Assembly (NCBI GenBank): GCA_002403895.1
Contig: DHIQ01000025.1
Span: 1 to 13,678, forward strand
Origin: Candidatus Neomicrothrix sp. UBA4742
GTDB taxonomy: Bacteria; Actinomycetota; Acidimicrobiia; Acidimicrobiales; Acidimicrobilacustridaceae
DNA: 13,678 bases
Direction of reading: 5' to 3'
The position numbers and the translations under genes were made by a program. The notes below the pieces were generated by a model. The model searched no databases. It saw nothing but the letters and a program-made list of their open reading frames with translations, and had not been told where the DNA came from. Below, in pieces: positions 1-6,799 of the stretch (the stretch's first letter is position 1; each line of letters starts with the position of its first letter).

Positions 1-1
1 G

Positions 2-304
<303 letters not shown>

Positions 305-352
305 GCGCCACCGATACGTCCCTGTACGAGTGCTCCACTGAATCCCCAACGC

Positions 353-360
353 AAAGGAGA
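353..360 (+). promoter_or_regulatory. Ribosome binding site that sets the amt start at TTG 367
   Basis: AAAGGAGA is a near-perfect Shine-Dalgarno sequence, six bases before the in-frame TTG at 367. The longer reading from GTG 301 has no such site and would put 22 unrelated residues in front of a clean signal peptide. The ATG at 362 is out of frame and meets a stop after two codons. Confidence 0.8.
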
Positions 361-366
361 CATGCT

Positions 367-1911
367 TTGACACCCAAACGACTAGCGGTGGGCGCAGGCC
401 TCATAGTGGCGATGATGCTGCTCGCCGCAGGGCCGGCCGCCGCCCAGGACGCGACCGTTCCCGACGTGACCGAGGTCGGCAAGACCCTCACCCTGACGGT
501 GCAATCCACCAACCTGTTGTGGATCGTGATCGGGGCGGCGCTGGTCATCTTCATGCAGGCCGGCTTCGCCCTGGTCGAGACCGGCTTCTGCCGGGCGAAG
601 CACGCCGCCCACGTGGTGAGCACCAACTTCGCCATCTTCGGCCTGGGCTTCGTGGGCTTCTTCCTCGTCGGCTTCCCACTGATGTTCGGTGGCTACAGCT
701 ACGTCCTGCCCGGGTTCGACTTCGGCTATGACCATGCCGTCGGCGGCGCCCTCATTGGGAGTGGCAGTTGGGTCTTCCTGTGGAAGGGTGGCTGGGCCGG
801 GTCGTTCTTCGACTCCGCCAACCTGCCGTGGAGTGCTGCGGTCTGTGGCTTCTTCCTCTACATGGCGGCCTTCATGGACACCACCGCCACTATCCCCACC
901 GGGGCCATGGCTGAGCGGTGGAAGTGGAAGGCCTTCGTTGGTTGGGGCCTCTTCTGCGGTGCGCTCTACTACCCGCTGTTCGGCGCCTGGACCTGGGGCG
1001 GCGGCTGGCTGTCGCAGTTGGGCAACTCCGAGGGCTGGGGCAACGGCTACGCCGACTTCGCTGGTTCCGGCGTCGTGCACGCCATGGGTGGCGTCGCCGG
1101 TCTCGCTGGCGCCGCCGTGCTCGGCCCCCGCATCGGCAAGTTCGGCAAGGACGGCAAACCCCGTGCCCTCCCCGGCCATCACATCCCGATGGCCATGCTG
1201 GGTACGTTCATCCTGCTGTTCGGCTGGTTCGGCTTCAACGCCGCATCGACCCTTGCTGCCAGTGACGTCCAGTTCGCCATCGTGGCGCTGAACACGGCGC
1301 TGGCGGCGGCATTCGGGGCCGTGGCCGGCATGGCCTGGATCTGGATCCGTACCGGCAAGCCCGATCCCGGCATGATGGCCAACGGCATGCTCGCTGGTCT
1401 GGTCGCCATCACCGCCCCTTGCGCTTTCATCGACCCCTGGGCCGCGAGTGCCCTGGGTCTGGTGGCCGGCGTGGTCGTCATCGAGTCGGTGTTCTTCTTC
1501 GAGCGTCGCCTCAAGATCGATGATCCGGTCGGCGCCATCTCGGTGCACGGCGTGTGCGGCATCCTCGGGGTGCTCTCGGTCGGCGTCCTGGCCAACGGCA
1601 AGTACGGCGCCGGGTGGAACCTCACCAACGCGGTCACCAACCCTCTGCCGGTCACCGGCATCCTCTACGGCAGCGAGGGGTGGGGCCAGCTGGCCTCCCA
1701 GGCCGCCGGAGCGGTGACCATCATCGTGGTCATGGGGTTGTTCGCCTTCGCTTTCTTCAAGCTCCAGAACGCCATCATGAAGGGTGGCATCCGGAGCGAC
1801 TACGACGACGAGGTTGCTGGTCTCGACATCCCCGACATGGGGGTCGTGGCCTACCCCGACTTCGTCGGTACGCACGACAGCTACGCCGACACCGAGACGG
1901 TGTCCAGCTAG
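367..1911 (+). CDS. amt: Ammonium transporter (Amt family)
   Basis: This is an Amt/Mep/Rh-family channel for ammonium uptake across the cytoplasmic membrane, expected to work as a trimer blocked by GlnK. The start is placed at TTG 367 because of the AAAGGAGA six bases upstream; this gives 514 residues beginning MTPKRLAVGAG, with a hydrophobic stretch and an AAAQD cleavage-like end typical of an N-terminal signal peptide. The alternative GTG 301 overlaps the PII stop (GTGA) and adds 22 residues. The remainder is a succession of hydrophobic helices. Key pore residues are visible: Asp230 and His238 in DFAGSGVVH, matching E. coli AmtB Asp160/His168, and His394 in ISVHGVCGILG, matching His318. The C-terminal cytoplasmic tail (SDYDDEVAGLDIPDMG) matches the conserved region that contacts PII. 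It is cotranscribed with the PII gene and followed by a strong hairpin. Confidence 0.96.
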   Translation: MTPKRLAVGAGLIVAMMLLAAGPAAAQDATVPDVTEVGKTLTLTVQSTNLLWIVIGAALVIFMQAGFALVETGFCRAKHAAHVVSTNFAIFGLGFVGFFLVGFPLMFGGYSYVLPGFDFGYDHAVGGALIGSGSWVFLWKGGWAGSFFDSANLPWSAAVCGFFLYMAAFMDTTATIPTGAMAERWKWKAFVGWGLFCGALYYPLFGAWTWGGGWLSQLGNSEGWGNGYADFAGSGVVHAMGGVAGLAGAAVLGPRIGKFGKDGKPRALPGHHIPMAMLGTFILLFGWFGFNAASTLAASDVQFAIVALNTALAAAFGAVAGMAWIWIRTGKPDPGMMANGMLAGLVAITAPCAFIDPWAASALGLVAGVVVIESVFFFERRLKIDDPVGAISVHGVCGILGVLSVGVLANGKYGAGWNLTNAVTNPLPVTGILYGSEGWGQLASQAAGAVTIIVVMGLFAFAFFKLQNAIMKGGIRSDYDDEVAGLDIPDMGVVAYPDFVGTHDSYADTETVSS

Positions 1912-1963
1912 CGGACGTAGGACAACCGCGGCCAGAGAGCCAATCTCCCCGGCTGTTGCTGGT

Positions 1964-1997
1964 CGAGTGCCCGGTGGGTTCGCCTACCGGGCACTCG
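1964..1997 (+). terminator. Strong hairpin after amt with UUCG loop (likely terminator)
   Basis: A 15-base-pair stem (arms 1964-1978 and 1983-1997) contains a single G-U wobble (1976 with 1985) and encloses a TTCG tetraloop. It begins 52 bases after the amt stop and lies between amt and the convergent small membrane-protein gene that ends at 2068. No T-run follows, as is common for actinobacterial terminators. It could serve both strands, but on the minus strand the wobble becomes an A-C mismatch, so it suits amt transcription better. Termination itself is inferred. Confidence 0.8.
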
Positions 1998-2067
1998 GCA
2001 TTGCCGGGGATGGATCAGCGCGCCGACAGATCACGGGCTCGTGTCGGGCTCGCGCTCGGTCGGCCTG

Positions 2068-2415
2068 CTACAGCAAGGCGGCGTTGACCTTGGTCACTCG
2101 GTTGAGGTTGCGATGCACGAAGATGGCATTGGCACCGGCGGCAAGCACGACACCGACGAGGACGGCATGGACACTCATGGCTGCGAGCAGGGCGATGGTC
2201 AGGCCCGGCACGAACCAGATCCAGAACAGACGCCAGGCCGGCCGCTGTTTCTGGAACTCGGCGTAGCTGACGGCCAGTTTTGCCTCCTCGGCCGTCTCGA
2301 CCGGTCGACCGACGCGCACCAGTCGTCGGATGCGCCGCCGGTCGGCCTTGTCGAGGCTGTTCCACCGTGCGGCGAACTCCTCGCCTTCAGGGGACGTACG
2401 CCTCGCTCTGACCAT
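2068..2415 (-). CDS. Small two-helix membrane protein, unknown function
   Basis: I do not recognise a characterised function. The 115-residue protein has a charged, probably cytoplasmic N-terminal region (residues 1-60, rich in Arg and Glu), followed by two hydrophobic helices at about 61-80 (FWIWFVPGLTIALL) and 83-101, and a short basic tail. This resembles small 2TM-domain proteins common in actinobacteria. It is read from ATG 2415, divergent from the antiporter fusion (125 bases between starts) and convergent with amt, with the hairpin at 1964-1997 between their ends. No clear Shine-Dalgarno is seen. A TATTCG sequence six bases upstream of the start resembles a weak -10 box for a leaderless message, but this is a guess. 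The gene call rests on coherent amphipathic/hydrophobic layout and location; a regulatory link to the antiporter is speculative. Confidence 0.75.
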   Translation of the reverse strand: MVRARRTSPEGEEFAARWNSLDKADRRRIRRLVRVGRPVETAEEAKLAVSYAEFQKQRPAWRLFWIWFVPGLTIALLAAMSVHAVLVGVVLAAGANAIFVHRNLNRVTKVNAALL

Positions 2416-2540
2416 AGGCCCCGAATACTGACGGCCGGGCAGCCACCGCGCAAACAGGGAGCGCCAGGCCGCCAGCAGGCTGCGCTGGTCTGCCTCCCGT
2501 CGTTCGCCGCGGCCGGTCCAGGCCCAGGAGCGGCGCGCCG

Positions 2541-5264
2541 ATGACCACCATCGTCTACCTGCTGATCGCGCTGGTTGCCGCCAAGCTGGCCGCGGAGCTT
2601 TCCGAGCAGATCAAGGTGCCGGCCGTGGTGGGCGAGATCGTGGCCGGTCTCATCATCGGACCATCCGCACTGGGTTGGCTGCCGGCGAACGAGACCCTCA
2701 CCATTCTGGGCGAGATCGGCGTGATCCTGCTGCTGTTCGATGTCGGCCTGGAGATGGACATCGGTGAGCTGGCCTCGGTCGGGCGCGCCGCCCTCTCCGT
2801 GGCCGTCGTGGGCGTCGTGGCCCCGATGGCGATGGGGTTCGGCCTGGGCTTGGCGTTCGGCATGTCCACCAACGAGGCCTTGTTTGTCGGCGCGGCTCTC
2901 ACCGCCACCTCCGTGGGGATCACCGCTCGAGTGTTCGGCGACCTCAAGGCGCTGGCCACGGTGGAGGCGCGCACCGTGCTCGGGGCCGCCGTCGCCGACG
3001 ACGTGATCGGGCTGGTGATCCTCACGGTGGTCGTCCGCTTGGTGACCGCAGGATCGGTCTCCCCGTTCGATGTGACCGAAGTGGTCGTCGTGGCCGTGGC
3101 CTTCCTGGTCGGCGCGTCGCTCATCGGCATCCGGCTGGCGCCGCCGGTCTTCGAATGGCTGGCGCGGGTGAGCCGCTCGGCCGGGACGCTGGTGGCGTTG
3201 GCGCTGGCCTTCACCCTGGCGATGGCCAAGCTCGCCGACGCGGCCAGGCTGGCCCCGATCGTGGGCGCCTTCGTGGCCGGGATCTCGCTGTCGCGCTCGA
3301 CGGTGGCCGAACGGGTTCATCGCGAGCTGACTCCCGTGGGGCAGCTCTTGATCCCGGTGTTCTTCCTCCAGATCGGGGTGAACGCCGACGTCGCGCAGTT
3401 CGTCCGTCCCGCGGTGGTGGGCCTGGCGCTAGCCCTCCTGGCCGTGGCCGTTGCGGGCAAGCTGGTCTCCCCGTTGGGGATGTGGCGTTCGCCCGGTGAC
3501 CGGTTGCTGGTCGGGCTGGCCATGATCCCGCGGGGCGAGGTTGGACTCATCTTCGCCACCATCGGACTGCAGCAGGAGATCTTCGGCGAGAACGTCTATG
3601 CCTCGGTGCTGATGGTGGTGCTGGCCACCACCCTCTTGACGCCGCCTCTACTGCGCTGGCGCCTCCAGCGGATCGACACCCGCTCGGGGGCGCCGAGCGG
3701 TCCAATAGTAGAGATGCCACCGGGTGGGTGGCTGAAGGTGCAGTCGAGACCGTTCGGAGCATTGGTGGAGCTGGCCGCCGCGCCGCCCCCTGAACAAACG
3801 CTGGATCTGGCATTGTCGGCGGCGGCGGAGATGATCGATCACGTCCCTGGCCCGCGACTGTTGGACTGGCTGGCCGATCAGGACCCGACGCCGCTGAGAT
3901 GGGCGGATGCCTCGCGGGCGGCGTTCGTGGACCTGCTGAGCACGGCTGGCCCGCGCTCCTGGCGCTTCCTCAGTGTCAGTCGGGTCCTGGAGCGGGCCCT
4001 TCCTGATCTGGCCGAGGCGGTGGCCGAGCGCGAGGCGGATTCCTACGGCTTCGATCCATTGTCGGGCCTGGACTGGTCCACCTTGGCGGAGTTGCGAGAT
4101 GTGCTCGCTCGAGAGGATCTCGCCATCGAGGATCGCGGCTGGCTGTTGCTGGCCGCCTTGATCAGCGACGCCACCGGAGGGGACCCGACTCGCAGCGTGA
4201 TCGTCGCCCGGCGTACGGTCGAGCGCTTGGACCTGGGAGCACAGGTCCAGGAGGTGGTGGCCGGCCTGCTGCGCGACATCCCGGTCTTCATCGCCACGGC
4301 GCGCAGCCTCGACGCATTCGGCGAGGTCCGCGACCTGCAGCTCGCCCAGCACATCGGTCGGGCCTCACAGGCCCGTGGGCTGCTCGCCCTGGCCTTGGCC
4401 TCGACCCCTGGTGACCTCGGGTTTCACCCCCGCCTGTGGGCCCTCGACGACCGGCTCAGGCGAGTGTTCGATCATCCGCAGCTCGCCGGCCGCCAAGAGG
4501 CCAATCTCATGGAGGCCCGGCGTGGCGCCGCCGTCCGTGCGGTTGGCGCCACCGGCGACGTCGAGGCTCGTATCCGCAGTGCTCCGCGTTCGCTGGTGTT
4601 GAGCCAACCCCCGGAGGTGCTGGCCGCGCAGGCGGCCCTCTGCCACCAGCTCGGCGATGGTCGGGGACCGGTCGTCGCCATCGCGACCGACGCCGAGGGT
4701 GAGCACCGACGGGTGGATGTGGCGGCTCCCGACCAGACGGGGTTGCTGGCCAATCTCGCCATCGTCTTGCATGACGTGGGGTTCGATGTCGAGCTGGCTG
4801 ATTCGGGGACCTGGGACGACGGCATCGTGGTGGTGTCGTTCCGGATCGGATCAGGCGACGGCCCGGACGCCGTGGGCCTCGCATCGCGGATGCGTCGGCA
4901 GTTGGGCTCCGCGCCGAGCAGCCATCCCCGCCCGACGGCAAGCGTCGATTGGGACGACCAGCTGTCGCCGTGGCACACCATCTGCCGGGTGGAGCACAGC
5001 GACGTCCCTGGCCTGCTGGCCGACATCACCACCGCCTTTGCCGGCTGCCGGGTGGAGGTGCACGCCGCGCACGTGGTGTCTGCCGACGGCCGGGCGACGA
5101 ACACGTTCGACGTCACCGACACCCACGGGAGCAAGCTCGATCTCCGGACGCAGACACTGGTGGAGGAGACGATCCGCGGTGGTAGTACGAGCTCGTCGCG
5201 TCGCCCGCGGTGGTCGCCGTTCCGTAAGGCGGGGTCGACCTCGAAAACGAGCGGGGCAGGCTAG
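2541..5264 (+). CDS. CPA2-type cation/proton antiporter fused to a degenerate GlnD-like HD-ACT-ACT module
   Basis: This 907-residue protein is in one uninterrupted frame. Residues 1-375 form a Na+/H+ exchanger domain of the KefB/NapA type with about a dozen hydrophobic helices, the LTATSVGI motif, the ion-binding Asp pair (Asp153-Asp154 in VADDVIGL, typical of electrogenic members) and PRGEVGLIFA near residue 335. Residues 395-700 are soluble and match, by eye, the HD region of actinobacterial GlnD: WLLLAALISDATGG parallels LLLVGALLHDIGKG, and IATARSLDAFGEV parallels LPDTATRRDLDDP. The HD pair reads Ser542-Asp543, so the hydrolase site appears lost. Residues ~722-775 (VDVAAPDQTGLLANLA) and ~811-875 (VEHSDVPGLLADITTAF) are two ACT domains laid out as at the GlnD C-terminus. 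The GlnD nucleotidyltransferase domain is absent. A basic, Ser-rich tail ends the protein. ATG 2541 has GGAG ten bases upstream. Proposed role: ligand-gated K+ or Na+/H+ exchange at the membrane. The fusion is seen; sensing glutamine is inferred. Confidence 0.88.
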   Translation: MTTIVYLLIALVAAKLAAELSEQIKVPAVVGEIVAGLIIGPSALGWLPANETLTILGEIGVILLLFDVGLEMDIGELASVGRAALSVAVVGVVAPMAMGFGLGLAFGMSTNEALFVGAALTATSVGITARVFGDLKALATVEARTVLGAAVADDVIGLVILTVVVRLVTAGSVSPFDVTEVVVVAVAFLVGASLIGIRLAPPVFEWLARVSRSAGTLVALALAFTLAMAKLADAARLAPIVGAFVAGISLSRSTVAERVHRELTPVGQLLIPVFFLQIGVNADVAQFVRPAVVGLALALLAVAVAGKLVSPLGMWRSPGDRLLVGLAMIPRGEVGLIFATIGLQQEIFGENVYASVLMVVLATTLLTPPLLRWRLQRIDTRSGAPSGPIVEMPPGGWLKVQSRPFGALVELAAAPPPEQTLDLALSAAAEMIDHVPGPRLLDWLADQDPTPLRWADASRAAFVDLLSTAGPRSWRFLSVSRVLERALPDLAEAVAEREADSYGFDPLSGLDWSTLAELRDVLAREDLAIEDRGWLLLAALISDATGGDPTRSVIVARRTVERLDLGAQVQEVVAGLLRDIPVFIATARSLDAFGEVRDLQLAQHIGRASQARGLLALALASTPGDLGFHPRLWALDDRLRRVFDHPQLAGRQEANLMEARRGAAVRAVGATGDVEARIRSAPRSLVLSQPPEVLAAQAALCHQLGDGRGPVVAIATDAEGEHRRVDVAAPDQTGLLANLAIVLHDVGFDVELADSGTWDDGIVVVSFRIGSGDGPDAVGLASRMRRQLGSAPSSHPRPTASVDWDDQLSPWHTICRVEHSDVPGLLADITTAFAGCRVEVHAAHVVSADGRATNTFDVTDTHGSKLDLRTQTLVEETIRGGSTSSSRRPRWSPFRKAGSTSKTSGAG
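5261..5264. other. CTAG: shared stop overlap of two convergent genes
   Basis: The antiporter fusion ends with TAG at 5262-5264 and the response regulator ends with TAG on the other strand at 5261-5263. The palindrome CTAG supplies both stops, so the genes overlap tail to tail by four bases. No separate terminator lies between them. Confidence 0.95.
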
Positions 5265-5980
5265 GAGCTGGTCCCCTGGCCGGGGGTCGCTCCGGTGGGT
5301 TCGGCCAACAAGCGGTACCCCACACCCGGCGCGGTGATCAGCTTCGGGGTCAACTCCCCGTCGCCCAGCTTCCGCCGGAGTTGGCTGACGTGGGTCCGCA
5401 GGGTGTCGAGGGCCTGATCGGGGCCCCACACCTGATCGAGGATCATCCGGTGCGTGAGCACCCGCCCGGCATTGCGGGCCAGCAGGGTCAACAGGGCGAA
5501 CTCCTTGGGAGTGAGCTCGATCGGTTCGTCGACCAACATCGCCTCGTGGCTGCCGAGATCGATCCGAAGCAGACCCACCTGCAACAACCCGTCGTCCACG
5601 ACCGCGCCCAGGGCTCGGCGATGGCGGAGGGCCACCCGAACCCGGGCCAGCAACTCGGGTACGGAGAACGGCTTGGTGAGATAGTCGTCGGCCCCGGCGT
5701 CGAGGGTATCGATCTTGCGATCCTCCGCCCCGTCGGTGCTGACCACGATGATCGAGGCTCGGGTGAGCCGCCCGAGGTGGCGACAGACGTCCTGGCCGTC
5801 CATGTCGGGCAGGCCGAGGTCGAGGATCACGATGTCGACGTCGGCCAGGCTCGGATGGCCCAGGGCAGCCGCTCCGCTCGTGGCCACCAGCACGGCATGC
5901 CCCCGGGTCTCGAATGCGACCACCAACACGCCGACGAGGGAAGGGTCGTCATCGACGATGAGGACGGTCGCTTCAGACAT
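5261..5980 (-). CDS. OmpR/PhoB-family response regulator, KdpE-like
   Basis: This is a two-component transcription regulator of 239 residues. The receiver domain (residues ~4-118) has the acidic pocket Asp10-Asp11-Asp12, the phospho-acceptor Asp54 in VILDLGLPDMDG, the Ser81/Thr82 switch, and Lys103 in TKPFS. The winged-helix DNA-binding domain (~130-228) has the family signatures LTPKEFALL, VWGP and HVSQLRRKL with PGVGYRL. LDLGLPDMDG, LDAGADDY and the VWGP turn resemble KdpE, which controls potassium uptake, but similarity by eye cannot separate KdpE from other OmpR types. No histidine kinase lies beside it, so it is an orphan in this window. It converges on the antiporter fusion and is divergent from the exported protein gene (164 bases). 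ATG 5980 has only a GGAG two bases upstream, a poor spacing, so the start is likely but not certain. Confidence 0.93.
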   Translation of the reverse strand: MSEATVLIVDDDPSLVGVLVVAFETRGHAVLVATSGAAALGHPSLADVDIVILDLGLPDMDGQDVCRHLGRLTRASIIVVSTDGAEDRKIDTLDAGADDYLTKPFSVPELLARVRVALRHRRALGAVVDDGLLQVGLLRIDLGSHEAMLVDEPIELTPKEFALLTLLARNAGRVLTHRMILDQVWGPDQALDTLRTHVSQLRRKLGDGELTPKLITAPGVGYRLLAEPTGATPGQGTSS

Positions 5981-6014
5981 CGCTCCATCATCGCAGCTGC
6001 CGGGTCATGCACGG

Positions 6015-6044
6015 CCTCCGCGACGACCATCACTGCCGCGGAGG
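6015..6044. repeat. Inverted repeat in the response regulator/exported protein intergenic region
   Basis: CCTCCGCG (6015-6022) and CGCGGAGG (6037-6044) are perfect 8-base inverted arms separated by 14 bases. It lies 35 bases upstream of the response-regulator ATG and 101 bases upstream of the exported-protein ATG. It could be an operator for the divergent genes or a hairpin in the regulator's leader. In such GC-rich DNA a chance 8-base inverted repeat is possible. Confidence 0.4.
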
Positions 6045-6084
6045 TGGCATCCTTTGTCCCGTTCGCGGAGCGCTCATGATTTCC

Positions 6085-6090
6085 TAACAT
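6085..6090 (+). promoter_or_regulatory. Candidate -10 box of the exported protein gene
   Basis: TAACAT fits the actinobacterial TANNNT -10 pattern and lies 55 bases before ATG 6145, in one of the few AT-richer spots of the intergenic region. The bases about 17 upstream (TTCGCG) are a poor -35 match, so the call rests on the -10 alone. Confidence 0.35.
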
Positions 6091-6132
6091 CTCCGGCGCA
6101 TCGTGACGGTGGCGCCCTCTGCCTCGTCGCTC

Positions 6133-6138
6133 AAGGAG
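6133..6138 (+). promoter_or_regulatory. Ribosome binding site fixing the exported protein start
   Basis: AAGGAG lies six bases before ATG 6145 and selects it over the GTG at 6103, which has no such site. The ATG also leaves a clean signal peptide at the N-terminus. Confidence 0.75.
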
Positions 6139-6144
6139 CTTGGC

Positions 6145-6771
6145 ATGCACAAGGTTCTCGCTGGATCCCTGGTGGTGGCCGGACTGGCCGCCGGTTCGCT
6201 CGGCGTGGCCGCCCTGAACCCCCTGGGCGTGGCCACCGCCACGGTGGGAAGCGCAACCCAGACGACCGACCCGTCATCGACTACCGCGCCCCCGCCGGGT
6301 GACCACCAGGGTCCCCTGGGCGAGGTGCTGGACGACCTCGTCAGCAAGGGCACCATCACCCAGGCCCAGGCCGATGCCGTGCAGAACGGGGTCGACGCCA
6401 AACACCAGGAACATGGCCCCGGGCCCCGCGGCGGGTTCGGCCGGGGTGGCGCGGTGAAGGAGCAGTTCACCGCGGTGGCCCAGCAGCTGGGCATGGACCC
6501 CCAGGACCTGCTCACCGAGTTGCGGTCGGGCAAGTCGCTGGCGGATGTGGCGAAGGCCAAGGGCGTCGATCCCCAGACGATCATCGACAGCCTGGTCACC
6601 GCGGCCAACGCCAAGATCGATGACGCGGTCAAGAACGGCAAGCTCGACCAGGCCAAGGCCGACGAAATGAAACAGAAGCTGCCCGACCACATCAAGGACC
6701 TGGTCAACCACCAGGGCTTCGAGGGCAAGGGTCCTGGTCCGGATGCCGCCCCCGCTCAGCCGGCGGACTGA
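6145..6771 (+). CDS. Exported small helical protein with repeated helix-hairpin segments
   Basis: The function is unknown. The 208-residue product from ATG 6145 begins with a signal-like segment (MHKVLAGSLVVAGLAAGS, then a hydrophobic run to about residue 30), followed by a Thr/Ser/Pro-rich linker, so it is probably secreted or anchored outside the membrane. Three helical modules follow. The first (62-82) reads LDDLVSKGTITQAQADAV. The central one (115-142) has LGMDPQDLLTELRSGKSLADVAKAKGVD spread over its length. The third (156-180) repeats the first pattern as IDDAVKNGKLDQAKADEM. A Gly/Arg/Pro-rich stretch (GPRGGFGRGG) separates the first two. This layout is common in uncharacterised actinobacterial exported proteins. 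It is divergent from the KdpE-like regulator, which could control it, and its end is only 28 bases from the convergent glnE end. Confidence 0.85.
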   Translation: MHKVLAGSLVVAGLAAGSLGVAALNPLGVATATVGSATQTTDPSSTTAPPPGDHQGPLGEVLDDLVSKGTITQAQADAVQNGVDAKHQEHGPGPRGGFGRGGAVKEQFTAVAQQLGMDPQDLLTELRSGKSLADVAKAKGVDPQTIIDSLVTAANAKIDDAVKNGKLDQAKADEMKQKLPDHIKDLVNHQGFEGKGPGPDAAPAQPAD

Positions 6772-6799
6772 GGCGCCAGGCCGATCTGTTTCGACGGGT

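Noticed and set aside
382..1875. 497-codon open frame on the minus strand opposite amt
   Set aside because: Composition is rich in Asp, Glu, His and Gly with no domain pattern; it is the mirror frame of a GC-rich membrane protein gene.
2199..3320. 373-codon minus-strand frame opposite the antiporter domain
   Set aside because: Low-complexity Gly/Asp/Arg/His sequence without motifs; it overlaps the convincing antiporter and the 2TM gene in other frames.
6751..6775. CTCAG...CTGAG inverted repeat at the end of the exported protein gene
   Set aside because: Five-base stem that includes the stop codon; likely chance, although the 28-base gap to glnE otherwise lacks a terminator.
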